Shown: positions 1 through 8,102 of the stretch, piece after piece
Position numbering within the stretch: position 1 is the first letter of the stretch
Layout: every line of letters begins with the position of its first letter
NCBI RefSeq assembly: GCF_009602535.1
Contig: NZ_WIQI01000006.1
Coordinates: forward strand, 1 to 64,000
Direction of reading: 5' to 3'
DNA: 64,000 nucleotides
Source of the DNA: Ornithinicoccus halotolerans
GTDB taxonomy: Bacteria; Actinomycetota; Actinomycetes; Actinomycetales; Dermatophilaceae
Program-made: the position numbers and the translations under genes
The notes under the pieces: generated by a model
Database searches by the model: none
What the model was told of the DNA's origin: nothing
What the model saw: only the letters and a program-made list of their open reading frames with translations

Positions 1-414
1 GCGCAGGCGCCCGAGCTGACCGCGGCCCGCCGCCGCGACGGAGGCGGCTGGGAGGTGGTCTGCGTGCGGTACGGCAAGCTCGCCGGCACCACGGTCACCC
101 CGCCGGGGGCGGACCCGATGCCGGCGATCGCCGCGATGCGCGCCAGCGCCGAGGCGGTGCCCCGGCCGTGCCCGCCGGCGCCGGCGACGCACCCGGAGGA
201 GACCGAGCTGGTGCTGCGTTGGCTGGAGACGCCGGGCACCCGGCTGGTCGACCTGAGCGAGCCGTCGCTGCCGTGGACCTGCCCGGTCGGTGGTGCGGGC
301 CGGGCACGGGCGGAGCTGGACCCGATGGCGCGCCACTGGGGCGAGGTCGAGCCGTTCGCCGACGCCGGTGTGGCACGCCCGCTGTCGCAGCCGCCCGGTG
401 CGCTGGCCGGGTGA
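1..414 (+). CDS. DEDDh exonuclease / UvrC-like protein, C-terminal end (partial)
   Basis: The reading frame is open from the first base of the window, so only the last 137 residues are seen; the 5' part lies outside. The visible piece has no catalytic motif. It resembles the C-terminal tail of the large actinobacterial proteins that join a DnaQ-like DEDDh exonuclease to a UvrC-type GIY-YIG module (Rv2191-like): the 'KLAGTTV-PPG' stretch, then the 'EETELVLRWLETPG' stretch that leads into a WTCP motif. Its position directly before an AsnC-type gene, trpD and ctaE fits that identity, since Rv2191 neighbours trpD and ctaE in mycobacteria. Role inferred from the family: DNA repair. Confidence is limited by truncation. 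Confidence 0.6.
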   Translation, partial: AQAPELTAARRRDGGGWEVVCVRYGKLAGTTVTPPGADPMPAIAAMRASAEAVPRPCPPAPATHPEETELVLRWLETPGTRLVDLSEPSLPWTCPVGGAGRARAELDPMARHWGEVEPFADAGVARPLSQPPGALAG

Positions 415-416
415 CA

Positions 417-422
417 TAGGCT
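417..422 (+). promoter_or_regulatory. candidate -10 box (TAGGCT) for the AsnC-domain gene
   Basis: TAGGCT fits the actinobacterial TAnnnT consensus and ends 7 nt before the GTG at 430, which would give a leaderless transcript. A short GGGG lies just before the start, so weak Shine-Dalgarno initiation from upstream mRNA is also possible. Confidence 0.35.
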
Positions 423-429
423 GGGGCTC

Positions 430-717
430 GTGATTTCCGCCATCGTCATGATCAAGGCCGAGGTGGCCCGCATCCCCGAGGCCGCCCAGGAGATCGCCGA
501 GATCGAGGGGATCAGCGAGGTCTACTCGGTCACCGGCAGCGTCGACCTCATCGCCGTGGCGCGGGTCGCCAGCCACGAGGACTTCCACGACGTGATCGCC
601 GACCGGCTCAACAAGGTGGCGGGAGTGCTGGAGACCGACACCCACATCGCGTTCCGGACCTACTCCTCCGGTGACCTCGAGGCCGGCTTCGCGCTCGGCC
701 TCGAGGACGGCGACTAG
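430..717 (+). CDS. stand-alone Lrp/AsnC ligand-binding (RAM) domain protein
   Basis: This 95-residue protein is a single alpha-beta RAM/AsnC_trans_reg domain with no helix-turn-helix, so it cannot bind DNA as Lrp does. The opening 'AIVMIKAEVARIPEAAQEIAEIEG', split by a conserved glycine, then 'VYSVTGSVDLIAVARV' is the standard beta-alpha-beta pattern; the TGSVDL turn is part of the effector pocket in this family. Such proteins form decamers and can bind amino acids. The GTG start follows the upstream stop by 15 nt. It probably senses an amino acid or modulates a full-length Lrp, but its partner is not identifiable here. It is convergent with trpD, whose stop is 37 nt away. Confidence 0.85.
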   Translation: MISAIVMIKAEVARIPEAAQEIAEIEGISEVYSVTGSVDLIAVARVASHEDFHDVIADRLNKVAGVLETDTHIAFRTYSSGDLEAGFALGLEDGD

Positions 718-754
718 CCGCCCGTCCGCGGGCCCGCCGGGCCCAGCCGACCGG

Positions 755-1819
755 TCAGCCGGCGGTGGCCCTCCCCCAGCGCTGGAGGACCGAGGCGGCC
801 GCGCCGGAGTCGATGGCGTCGGCGGCGCGCTCGATGCCCTCGCCCAGTCGCCGGTGCAGGTCCTCGCTGCCGCTGGGCACCTCGTCGGCCTCCCCGGCCT
901 GCACCAGCGCCAGCGCCAGCCCGGTGTTGAGCAGCACCGCCTCGCGCACCGGTCCGGTCTCACCGTCGAGCAGCCGGCGGGCGACCTGGGCGTTGTGGGC
1001 CGCGTCGGCGCCCCGCAGCGCGGACAGCGGATATGGCCCGATGCCCACCCGCGCGGGGTCCACCTCCGCGGTGACCAGCTCGCCGCCGTGGGTCCACCAC
1101 AGCCGGCTGGTGGTGCTCGGGGTGATCTCGTCCAGCCCGTCGTCCCCCCGGAACACGACCGCGGTGCGACCCCGTCCGGCGAACACGCCCGCGATGAGGG
1201 GCGCCATCCGCGGGTCGGCGACCCCGACGGCGGCGTAGCGCGGCTGCCCCGGGTTGGTCAGCGGCCCCAGGAAGTTGAAGACCGTCGGCACGCCCAGCTC
1301 GCGGCGCACCGAGCCGGCGTGCCGCATCGAGGGGTGGAAGGTCTGCGCGAAGCAGAACGTCAGCCCCACGTCGTGCAGCACCTGCTCCACCCGCACCGGC
1401 TCCAGGTCCAGCCGCAGGCCCAGCGCCTCGAGGACGTCCGCCGACCCCGAGGAGGAGGACGCCGCCCGGTTGCCGTGCTTGACGACCCGGACCCCGGCCC
1501 CGGCCGCGACCACGGAGGACATGGTGGAGATGTTGACGGTGTGGGCACGGTCACCGCCGGTGCCCACGATGTCCAGAGCCGGGCCCTCGACCTGGAAGCG
1601 GCGCGCGTGGGCGAGCATGGTGTCGGCCAGCCCGCGCATCTCCTGCACGGTCTCCCCCTTGGCGCGCAGCGCGGTGAGGAACCCGGCGATCTGCACCGGG
1701 GTGGCCAGCCCGGACATCACCTGGTCCATCGCCCAGCCGGCGTCCTCGGTGGACAGGTCGGTGCCGGCGAGGAGCCGGCTGAGCACGTCCGGCCAGGTGG
1801 TGGCGGACGCGTCGGTCAC
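755..1819 (-). CDS. trpD: anthranilate phosphoribosyltransferase
   Basis: Transfers the phosphoribosyl group of PRPP to anthranilate, the second step of tryptophan synthesis, in the cytosol. The 354-residue length is normal. Visible signatures are the PRPP loop GTGGD at residues 86-90, KHGNRAASS at about 114-122 that binds anthranilate and [14 protein letters not shown], and the 'HPSMRHAG' and '[10 protein letters not shown]' segments. The GTG start overlaps the stop of the upstream receiver-like gene in a GTGA, so the two should be translationally coupled. No other trp genes are present; trpD is isolated beside ctaE as in mycobacteria. Confidence 0.97.
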   Translation of the reverse strand: MTDASATTWPDVLSRLLAGTDLSTEDAGWAMDQVMSGLATPVQIAGFLTALRAKGETVQEMRGLADTMLAHARRFQVEGPALDIVGTGGDRAHTVNISTMSSVVAAGAGVRVVKHGNRAASSSSGSADVLEALGLRLDLEPVRVEQVLHDVGLTFCFAQTFHPSMRHAGSVRRELGVPTVFNFLGPLTNPGQPRYAAVGVADPRMAPLIAGVFAGRGRTAVVFRGDDGLDEITPSTTSRLWWTHGGELVTAEVDPARVGIGPYPLSALRGADAAHNAQVARRLLDGETGPVREAVLLNTGLALALVQAGEADEVPSGSEDLHRRLGEGIERAADAIDSGAAASVLQRWGRATAG

Positions 1820-2238
1820 GAGCGTGCCAGCCGGGCGACCGCCTCCGCCACGGCCGTGTGGTCCAGCGGGTGGGTCACCACGGCGTCAGCCTGCGACCAG
1901 GCGGCCAGCCAGCCGTCCTCCCGGCGTCCGATGAGCACCAGGACCGGCGGGCACTCGAACAGCTCGTTCTTCAGCTGGCGGCACAGCCCGAGCCCGCCGT
2001 AGGGCTGGGCCTCGCCGTCGAGGACGAGGACGTCGTAGTGGTTGCTCTCGTCCTTGACCGCCATCTCCACCATCGTGGGGGTGGCCACCTCGTGCCACTC
2101 CTCGACCTCCACGTCCGGAGCGGGCCGGGTACCCACCGCGAAGCGCACCGCGTCGCGCGTCGTGCGGTCGTCGCTGAACAGCAGGACCCGGATCCGACGA
2201 GTCTCGGTGGGCTGCCCGGTCGTGGTGGAAACGGTCAT
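1816..2238 (-). CDS. receiver-like (pseudo-response-regulator) protein
   Basis: A 140-residue protein that is only a CheY-like receiver fold, with no output domain. The acidic pair 'FSDD' near the N-terminus and the Asp of '[10 protein letters not shown]' stand where the Mg-binding and phospho-acceptor residues lie. The usual conserved Thr/Ser is not obvious and the conserved Lys is replaced by His in 'VVTHPLD', so normal phosphotransfer signalling is doubtful. The ATG at 2238 was chosen because TACCAT (2246-2251) lies exactly 7 nt upstream as a -10 box; a longer frame to 2319 would run through the promoter region. It overlaps trpD by 4 nt. Function unknown. Confidence 0.7.
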   Translation of the reverse strand: MTVSTTTGQPTETRRIRVLLFSDDRTTRDAVRFAVGTRPAPDVEVEEWHEVATPTMVEMAVKDESNHYDVLVLDGEAQPYGGLGLCRQLKNELFECPPVLVLIGRREDGWLAAWSQADAVVTHPLDHTAVAEAVARLARS

Positions 2239-2245
2239 GCGCACG

Positions 2246-2251
2246 ATGGTA
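2246..2251 (-). promoter_or_regulatory. -10 box TACCAT for the receiver-trpD pair
   Basis: On the minus strand TACCAT ends 7 nt before the ATG at 2238 and no Shine-Dalgarno sequence intervenes, so the mRNA is likely leaderless. It shares a 90-bp divergent region with the ctaE promoter. Confidence 0.5.
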
Positions 2252-2316
2252 CCTACCTGCGGGAACACCCGACGCGCGGCCGGAAGGGTCGGTGTCCGCG
2301 CCGCTCCCCCGTAGGC

Positions 2317-2322
2317 CATAAT
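2317..2322 (+). promoter_or_regulatory. -10 box CATAAT for the ctaE-qcrCAB operon
   Basis: CATAAT is one of the few AT-rich hexamers in this region and ends 6 nt before the GTG at 2329. The spacing places transcription initiation at or next to the start codon, implying a leaderless respiratory operon. Confidence 0.55.
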
Positions 2323-2328
2323 GGCTGC

Positions 2329-2988
2329 GTGGCGACGACTTCAGCAGCGACAGCCGACTCACTGCCCGTGGGGGTTGCGCCGGCGCAAGGGCCGGTCACC
2401 AGACCGAACATGACCTCGGTGGGCACCATCGTGTGGCTGGCCAGCGAGATCATGTTCTTCGCCGGCCTGTTCGCGATGTACTTCACGATCCGCGCGATCT
2501 CCCCCGAGCTGTGGGCCGAGCGCACCGAGATGCTGAACTTCCCGTTCGCGCTGGCCAACACCACGGTGCTGGTGATCTCCTCGATCTGGTGCCAGCTGGG
2601 CGTCTTCAAGGCCGAGGCCGGCGTCCCGGCCCGCACCGGTTCGCTGCTGAACGTCGCCTCCTGGGGGATGCGCGAGTGGTACGTGCTCACCTACATCTTC
2701 GGATCGGTGTTCGTCGCCGGCCAGGTCTGGGAGTACGCCGAGCTGATCCGCGAGGGCGTCACCCTCGCTTCCGACGCCTACGGGTCGGTCTTCTACATGA
2801 CGACCGGCTTCCACGGCCTGCACGTCACCGGTGGCCTGCTGGCGTTCCTGCTCATTATCGGGCGCAGCTTCACCGCGAAGCGCTACACGCACGCCCAGAC
2901 CACCGGGGCGGTGGTCACGTCGTACTACTGGCACTTCGTCGACGTGGTCTGGATCGCCCTGTTCCTGACGATCTACGTGGTGAAGTGA
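2329..2988 (+). CDS. ctaE: cytochrome c oxidase subunit III
   Basis: Subunit III of the aa3-type terminal oxidase, an integral membrane protein of 219 residues with about five membrane helices. The segments '[16 protein letters not shown]', '[21 protein letters not shown]' and '[15 protein letters not shown]' match actinobacterial CtaE almost word for word. The GTG at 2329 gives an N-terminal length comparable to the mycobacterial protein and sits 6 nt after the -10 box; an internal ATG at 2410 would also keep the membrane core. It opens the ctaE-qcrC-qcrA-qcrB operon, 10 nt ahead of qcrC, as expected for a bcc-aa3 supercomplex. Confidence 0.96.
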   Translation: MATTSAATADSLPVGVAPAQGPVTRPNMTSVGTIVWLASEIMFFAGLFAMYFTIRAISPELWAERTEMLNFPFALANTTVLVISSIWCQLGVFKAEAGVPARTGSLLNVASWGMREWYVLTYIFGSVFVAGQVWEYAELIREGVTLASDAYGSVFYMTTGFHGLHVTGGLLAFLLIIGRSFTAKRYTHAQTTGAVVTSYYWHFVDVVWIALFLTIYVVK

Positions 2989-2998
2989 GGACGACCGA

Positions 2999-3808
2999 GT
3001 GACTAAGCTCCCCGCGCTCCGGCGCAGCCCGATCGCCCTCGTGGTGCTGCTCCTGCTGGGCCTGACCATGACCGGCACGGCCTATGCCGCCTTCAAGCCG
3101 GCCGCCCCGGTCAACCCGATGGAGCAGGCGGCCAACGCCTCTGAGGAGGACATCGAGACCGGCCGCAAGCTGTTCCTGGCCAACTGCGCCTCCTGCCACG
3201 GCACCAACGCCCAGGGCAACGGCACCGCCGGCCCCTCGCTGGTGGGCGTGGGCGCGGCGGCCGTGGACTTCCAGGTCAGCACCGGGCGGATGCCGCTGGC
3301 CGAGCCGGGCGTCCAGGCGCCCCGCAATGCCCGCGCGGTGAACTTCTCCGAGGAGGAGATCTACCAGATGGCGGCGTTCGTGCACTCTCTCGGCCCGGGC
3401 CCGGACGTGCCCGAGCCGGAGTACCTCGACGCCTCGCAGGGTGACCCGGCCAACGGCGGCAAGCTGTTCCGCACCAACTGCGCCATGTGCCACAACTCCT
3501 CCGGCTCCGGTGGGGCGCTGACCCGCGGCAAGTACGCCCCGGACCTGATGAACGTCACGCCGGCCCACATCTACGAGGCGATGCAGACCGGACCGCAGTC
3601 GATGCCGGTCTTCAACGACGACAACATCACCCCCGAGGAGAAGCGCGACGTCATCGCCTTCATCAAGGACATCGAGGAGGGCGGTAGCAGCTACGGCGGG
3701 CACAGCCTGGGCTCCCTCGGCCCGGCCGGTGACGCCTTGTTCGTGTGGACCTTCGGCATCGCGTTGATCATCGGCGCGGCGGTCTGGCTCGGAAGGAAGG
3801 CGTCCTGA
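2999..3808 (+). CDS. qcrC: cytochrome bc1 complex dihaem cytochrome c subunit
   Basis: The 269-residue dihaem c-type cytochrome that passes electrons straight from the bc complex to the aa3 oxidase, replacing a soluble cytochrome c. An N-terminal signal anchor (about residues 11-31) precedes two CxxCH haem sites, C63-H67 (CASCH) and C161-H165 (CAMCH), with candidate axial methionines in 'TGRMPL' and 'SMPVF'. A final membrane helix near residue 250 ends in GRKAS. The GTG start lies 10 nt after ctaE, behind GTGAGG, and the stop abuts the qcrA start. Haem domains face the outer side of the membrane. Confidence 0.97.
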   Translation: MTKLPALRRSPIALVVLLLLGLTMTGTAYAAFKPAAPVNPMEQAANASEEDIETGRKLFLANCASCHGTNAQGNGTAGPSLVGVGAAAVDFQVSTGRMPLAEPGVQAPRNARAVNFSEEEIYQMAAFVHSLGPGPDVPEPEYLDASQGDPANGGKLFRTNCAMCHNSSGSGGALTRGKYAPDLMNVTPAHIYEAMQTGPQSMPVFNDDNITPEEKRDVIAFIKDIEEGGSSYGGHSLGSLGPAGDALFVWTFGIALIIGAAVWLGRKAS

Positions 3809-4891
3809 GTGAGCAACCTGCCTGACACCCCGCACGGGACGGCGGTCCCGGCGACGACGGAGGGACACTCCGACCGCTCCCTCGCGGTGCCGGACCGGTT
3901 CGAGAACCCGGGGATGCCCCCGCACGCGCCGCGGCGAGCCGACGTGGACCCGCGGGCGGCCAAGCGGGCCGAGCGCCAGGTCGCGAGCCTGTTCCTGCTG
4001 TCGATCCTGGGGACGCTGGGCTTCCTGGTGGCCTACTTCGCCATCGACCCCGAGGCCCGCGGTCACGTGCCCGGCATCGGCCTGATGAGCCTCTACCACT
4101 TGGCGTTGGGCCTCACGCTGGCGATCTCGCTGCTGGGGATCGGCTTCGGCGCCGTGCACTGGGCCAAGACCCTCATGCCTGGCGAGGAGATCGCCGAGGA
4201 ACGGCACCCGCAGCGCTCCGACGAGGAGACCAGGGACGCCGCGGCGCAGATCTTGTCCGACGGCTACCGCGGTGCCCAGCTGCACCGGCGCCCGCTGCTG
4301 CTGTTCACCGCCGGGGGCGCGCTGGCGCTGTTCGCGCTGCCGCTGGCGGTGCAGGTGGTCGGCGGTCTCGGCCCGCTGCCGGGTGACCGGCTCGCCCGCA
4401 CCCACTGGCGCCAGGGCACCCGGCTGATGGTGGACCCGGCCGGGACGCCGATCCGGCCCGAGCACGTCACCCAGGGCTCGGTGTTCCACGTCATGCCCGA
4501 GGGCTTCGTGGGCGAGGAGGCCGAGCACGAGCTCGACGCCGACGAGCTGCTCGTCGCCAAGGGCAAGGACTCCGTCATCCTGGTCCGGCTCAACCCCGAG
4601 GACATCCGGAGCCAGAAGGAGCTCGACTGGGGCTACGAGGGCATCGTGGCCTACTCCAAGGTCTGCACCCACGTGGGCTGCCCGGTGGCGCTGTACGAGC
4701 AGCAGACGCACCACCTGCTGTGCCCGTGCCACCAGTCGACGTTCGACATGACCGATGACTGCAAGGTGATCTTCGGTCCCGCCAAGCGACCGCTGCCGCA
4801 GCTGCGGATCTCGGTCGACGAGGAGGGCTACCTGCAGGCCGAGGGTGACTTCGAGGAGCCCGTCGGCCCGAGCTACTGGGAGCGTGGCTGA
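3809..4891 (+). CDS. qcrA: cytochrome bc1 complex Rieske iron-sulfur subunit
   Basis: Accepts electrons from quinol on a [2Fe-2S] cluster held by two Cys and two His. The Rieske boxes are visible as CTHVGC (from about residue 286) and CPCHQS. The 360-residue protein has three membrane helices before the soluble domain, the actinobacterial form, instead of the single anchor of mitochondrial Rieske proteins. The N-terminal 45 residues are hydrophilic and low in complexity. Its stop TGA overlaps the ATG of qcrB as TGATG, so the two are translationally coupled. Confidence 0.97.
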   Translation: MSNLPDTPHGTAVPATTEGHSDRSLAVPDRFENPGMPPHAPRRADVDPRAAKRAERQVASLFLLSILGTLGFLVAYFAIDPEARGHVPGIGLMSLYHLALGLTLAISLLGIGFGAVHWAKTLMPGEEIAEERHPQRSDEETRDAAAQILSDGYRGAQLHRRPLLLFTAGGALALFALPLAVQVVGGLGPLPGDRLARTHWRQGTRLMVDPAGTPIRPEHVTQGSVFHVMPEGFVGEEAEHELDADELLVAKGKDSVILVRLNPEDIRSQKELDWGYEGIVAYSKVCTHVGCPVALYEQQTHHLLCPCHQSTFDMTDDCKVIFGPAKRPLPQLRISVDEEGYLQAEGDFEEPVGPSYWERG

Positions 4892-6654
4892 TGACGACGA
4901 CCCGAGTGCCCCAGGGCGCGGACCACCTGCGCAGGCATGGCAGGACCACCGCTGGCGCGCCCCCCACCAAGCCCACCCTGCCGCCGGGAGTCGGCTGGGC
5001 CGACGAGCGGGTCGGCGCGGCCAAGGGCATGCGGTTCCTGCTCAACAAGGTGTTCCCGGACCACTGGTCGTTCCTGCTGGGCGAGATCGCGATGTACTCG
5101 ATGATCATCTGCCTGATCACCGGGACGTTCCTGACCTTCTGGTTCGTGCCCTCGATGGGCCACACCGTCTACGACGGGCAGTACGCCCCGCTGCAGGGCG
5201 TCGGGATGAGCGAGGCCTACAAGTCCACCCTGGACATCTCCTTCGAGATCAAGGGCGGGCTGCTGATCCGGCAGCTGCACCACTGGGCGGCGCTGCTGTT
5301 CATCGTCGGCATCGCGCTGCACATGGCACGGGTGTTCTTCACCGGCGCCTTCCGCAAGCCCCGCGAGATCAACTGGGTCATCGGGACGGTGCTGTCGCTG
5401 CTGGCCGTCATCGAGGGCTTCGCCGGTTACTCGCTGCCGGACGACCTGCTCTCCGGCACCGGCATCCGCGCCATGGCCGGCTTCATGCAGTCGGCGCCGG
5501 TCATCGGCACCTACATGACGTTCATGGTCTTCGGCGGCGAGTTCCCCGGTGAGCTGATCATTCCCCGGCTCTACATCGCCCACGTGCTGCTGCTGCCGGC
5601 GCTGCTCGTCGGGCTGTTCACGCTGCACATCATGCTGGTCGTGGTGCACAAGCACACCCAGTACCCCGGCCCCGGCCGCACCAACGACAACGTCGTCGGG
5701 TTCCCGCTGCTGCCGGTGTACACGGCCAAGGCCGGCGGATTCTTCTTCATCGTGTTCGGCATGACCGCGCTCATCTCGGCGTTCGTGGCGATCAACCCGG
5801 TGTGGGTGTTCGGGCCCTACGACCCGACCCAGGTCACCGCCGGCTCCCAGCCCGACTTCTACATGTGGTTTTCCGACGGCGCGCTGCGGCTGCTCCCCGG
5901 CTGGCTGGAGTTCACCGTCTTCGGCACCACGTGGAGCTTCAACATCTTCCTGGGGTCGCTGCTGCTGCTGCCGCTGGTGTGGACGATCGCGGGCGTCTAC
6001 CCGTTCGTGGAGCAGTGGATCACCGGCGACAAGCGCGAGCACCACATCCTGGACCGGCCGCGCAACAACCCGGTCCGCACCGCGGTCGGCGTCGCGGCGA
6101 TCTCGATGTACACGGTGCTGGCGCTGGCGACGGTGAACGACATCCTGGCGATCAAGCTCAACCTGTCCATCAACGACATCACGATCGCCTTCCGGACGCT
6201 GTTCTTCGTGGCCCCGGTGGTGAGCTTCTGGATCACCAAGCGGCTCTGCCTGGCGCTGCAGCGCGCCGACCGCGACAAGGTCCTGCACGGCCGCGAGGCC
6301 GGCATCATCATGCGCTCGGCCGAGGGGCGGTTCGAGGAGGAGCACGAGGAGCTCGACCCCTACACCCGCTGGCCGCTGGTGCAGTACGAGCCCATCCGGC
6401 CGCTGTCGCTCACCGAGGGTCCGGACGTCAACGAGCGCGGCGTCAGCCGGCGTCGGCAGATGACGCACCGGCTGCGCCGGTCCATGTCGGACTTCTACTT
6501 CGCCGACCGCGTCGAGCCGGTCACCCCGGCCGAGCTGGCCGCGGCGCACCACCACGGCGAGCAGGAGGCGATCGAGGCCATCGAGCAGCACAGCGACCCG
6601 GTCAACGCCATCCCGGGCGAGGTGCCGCACGGGCGGCACCACGACGATCACTGA
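4891..6654 (+). CDS. qcrB: cytochrome bc1 complex cytochrome b subunit
   Basis: Membrane core of the bc complex, carrying haems bL and bH and the two quinone sites. Haem-ligand histidines are visible in 'QLHHWAALLFIVGIALHMA' and 'LFTLHIMLVVVHKH'; the quinol-site motif is the actinobacterial PDFY ('SQPDFYMWF') in place of PEWY. At 587 residues it is longer than mitochondrial cytochrome b because of a C-terminal hydrophilic extension ending in a His-rich tail ('HGRHHDDH'). It is the last gene of the operon; a strong hairpin follows 10 nt after the stop. Confidence 0.97.
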   Translation: MTTTRVPQGADHLRRHGRTTAGAPPTKPTLPPGVGWADERVGAAKGMRFLLNKVFPDHWSFLLGEIAMYSMIICLITGTFLTFWFVPSMGHTVYDGQYAPLQGVGMSEAYKSTLDISFEIKGGLLIRQLHHWAALLFIVGIALHMARVFFTGAFRKPREINWVIGTVLSLLAVIEGFAGYSLPDDLLSGTGIRAMAGFMQSAPVIGTYMTFMVFGGEFPGELIIPRLYIAHVLLLPALLVGLFTLHIMLVVVHKHTQYPGPGRTNDNVVGFPLLPVYTAKAGGFFFIVFGMTALISAFVAINPVWVFGPYDPTQVTAGSQPDFYMWFSDGALRLLPGWLEFTVFGTTWSFNIFLGSLLLLPLVWTIAGVYPFVEQWITGDKREHHILDRPRNNPVRTAVGVAAISMYTVLALATVNDILAIKLNLSINDITIAFRTLFFVAPVVSFWITKRLCLALQRADRDKVLHGREAGIIMRSAEGRFEEEHEELDPYTRWPLVQYEPIRPLSLTEGPDVNERGVSRRRQMTHRLRRSMSDFYFADRVEPVTPAELAAAHHHGEQEAIEAIEQHSDPVNAIPGEVPHGRHHDDH

Positions 6655-6664
6655 GCCACCACAC

Positions 6665-6701
6665 GCAGCGGGCGGCCCGGAGCACCCGGACCGCCCGCTG
6701 C
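6665..6701 (+). terminator. strong hairpin after qcrB, immediately before the zincin start codon
   Basis: Arms of 16 bp (one mismatch) and a 5-nt AGCAC loop start 10 nt after the qcrB stop; there is no T-tract. The hairpin ends only 2 nt before the ATG at 6704, so besides ending the respiratory operon it would occupy the place where a ribosome binding site for the next gene should be. Confidence 0.7.
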
Positions 6702-6703
6702 CC

Positions 6704-7048
6704 ATGTCGGTGGCGGAGTTCGAGGCAGCCGTCGCCGACGCCCTCGACACCGTCCCGCAGCAGCTGCTCGGCCTGATGGACAACGTGGTGTTCCTCGTCG
6801 AGGAGGAACCCCCGGAGACCGAGGAGCCGGACCTGCTCGGCCTCTACGACGGCACCCCGCTCACCGACCGCGACGCCACCTGGGGCGGCACCCTCCCTGA
6901 CCGGATCCTCATCTTCCGCGGGCCGACGCTGCGGATGTGCCAGGACCGGGAGGAGGTCGTCGAGGAGGTCGCCGTCACCGTGGTGCACGAGATCGCCCAC
7001 CATTTCGGCATCGACGACGCGCGGCTGCACGAGCTGGGCTGGGACTGA
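6704..7048 (+). CDS. zincin-like metallopeptidase family protein
   Basis: A 114-residue minimal zinc metalloprotease fold. The zinc motif HEIAHHFG near the C-terminus (HExxH plus a following Gly) is clear, and the rest matches the small 'metallopeptidase family' proteins: a 'DNVVFLVEEEP' strand, 'LLGLYDGTPL' and 'DRILIFRGP'. Most members are uncharacterised; proteolytic activity has to be assumed from the motif. The start ATG has no visible ribosome binding site because the qcrB hairpin occupies the upstream 37 nt; a GTG two codons later is an alternative. It may be read by readthrough from qcrB. Confidence 0.85.
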   Translation: MSVAEFEAAVADALDTVPQQLLGLMDNVVFLVEEEPPETEEPDLLGLYDGTPLTDRDATWGGTLPDRILIFRGPTLRMCQDREEVVEEVAVTVVHEIAHHFGIDDARLHELGWD

Positions 7049-7094
7049 CCGGTCGGCTGCTCCCGCGCTCCTGCCGCACGCCTGCGACTGCGGA

Positions 7095-7113
7095 TGCGGG
7101 CTCCTGCCCCGCA
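7095..7113 (+). terminator. weak hairpin between the zincin and SDR genes
   Basis: Six-bp arms TGCGGG/CCCGCA with a 7-nt loop lie about 47 nt after the zincin stop. The stem is short and no T-run follows. Confidence 0.3.
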
Positions 7114-7128
7114 CGCTAGACAGGAGCC

Positions 7129-8058
7129 ATGACGACACCAGAGCGCAGTGATGACGACGTGCTCGTTCCCGAGATCGTGCGCAACGCCGAGCGGCTCGCC
7201 AACGAGCAGGGTGGGTTCCCCGCCCAGGAGCAGCAGCCCCCGGGCCTGACCGGCCGCATGGAGCCGCTGCCCGACCACGGCGAGTCCTCCTACACCGGCC
7301 ACGACCGGCTGGCCGGCCTGCGTGCCCTCATCACCGGCGGTGACTCCGGCATCGGCCGGGCAGTGGCGATCGCCTACGCCCGGGAGGGTGCGGACGTCGC
7401 CGTCAACTACCTGCCCGAGGAGCAGAAGGACGCCGAGGAGACCGCCCAGTGGGTCGAGAAGGCCGGGCGCAAGGCTGTCCTGGTCCCCGGGGACCTGCGG
7501 GAGGAGGAGACCTGCCAGCAGGTCGCCCAGCAGGCCGTGGAGGGGCTGGGCGGCATCGACGTGCTCGTGAACAACGCCGGCTTCCAGATGGCCCGCACCA
7601 CGGGGCTGGAGGAGCTGCGCAGTGAGGACATGGACCGCGTCTTCAAGACCAACCTGTACGCCATGTTCTGGCTCACCAAGGCAGTGCTGCCGCACCTGCA
7701 CAAGGGCGCCAGCGTCATCAACGTCAGCTCCATCCAGGCCTTCGAGCCCTCCCCCACGCTGCTGGACTACGCCAGCACCAAGGCCGCGATCAACAACTTC
7801 ACCGTCAACCTGGCCGCCACCGTCGGCGAGCGCGGGGTGCGTGTCAACGCGGTGCTGCCCGGCCCGATCTGGACGCCGCTGCAGCCGGCGACCCAGGACG
7901 GCGAGAAGCTGGAGAAGTTCGGCGGGGACACCCCGATCGGCCGCGCCGGGCAGCCCGCCGAGCTAGCGGGGGCGTTCGTGTTCCTCGCCTCCCCCAGGGA
8001 GGCCAGCTACGTCTCCGGCACCGTCGTGGGCGTCACCGGCGGCAAGCCGGTGTTCTGA
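7129..8058 (+). CDS. SDR family NAD(P)-dependent oxidoreductase (YhdF/YghA type)
   Basis: A 309-residue classical short-chain dehydrogenase. After a 60-residue hydrophilic leader typical of the YhdF/YghA subgroup come the cofactor motif TGGDSGIG, the NNAG motif and the catalytic Ser-Tyr-Lys set in 'VINVSSIQAFEPS' and 'YASTK'. The end 'YVSGTVVGVTGGKPVF' is also typical. This subgroup is often stress-induced and its substrates are unknown. An AGGAG lies 4 nt before the ATG; TAGACA 7 nt upstream could be an imperfect -10 box. It is convergent with ferritin and shares a terminator with it. Confidence 0.92.
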   Translation: MTTPERSDDDVLVPEIVRNAERLANEQGGFPAQEQQPPGLTGRMEPLPDHGESSYTGHDRLAGLRALITGGDSGIGRAVAIAYAREGADVAVNYLPEEQKDAEETAQWVEKAGRKAVLVPGDLREEETCQQVAQQAVEGLGGIDVLVNNAGFQMARTTGLEELRSEDMDRVFKTNLYAMFWLTKAVLPHLHKGASVINVSSIQAFEPSPTLLDYASTKAAINNFTVNLAATVGERGVRVNAVLPGPIWTPLQPATQDGEKLEKFGGDTPIGRAGQPAELAGAFVFLASPREASYVSGTVVGVTGGKPVF

Positions 8059-8064
8059 GCCGGC

Positions 8065-8097
8065 CGGGCCCGGCGGCCGGCGCAGCCGCCGGGCCCG
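8065..8097. terminator. bidirectional terminator between SDR and ferritin
   Basis: A perfect 13-bp GC stem with a 7-nt loop fills the 44-nt gap between two convergent stop codons, so it can serve both strands. Confidence 0.7.
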
Positions 8098-8102
8098 CCC
8101 GC

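Noticed and set aside
2915-4732. 605-codon minus-strand open frame opposite qcrC/qcrA
   Set aside because: It is antisense to two certain respiratory genes; its translation is Arg/Gly/His-rich without a fold, typical of frames opposite GC-rich genes.
4873-6783. 636-codon minus-strand open frame opposite qcrB
   Set aside because: Antisense shadow of qcrB; Asp/His/Gln-biased composition and no motif.
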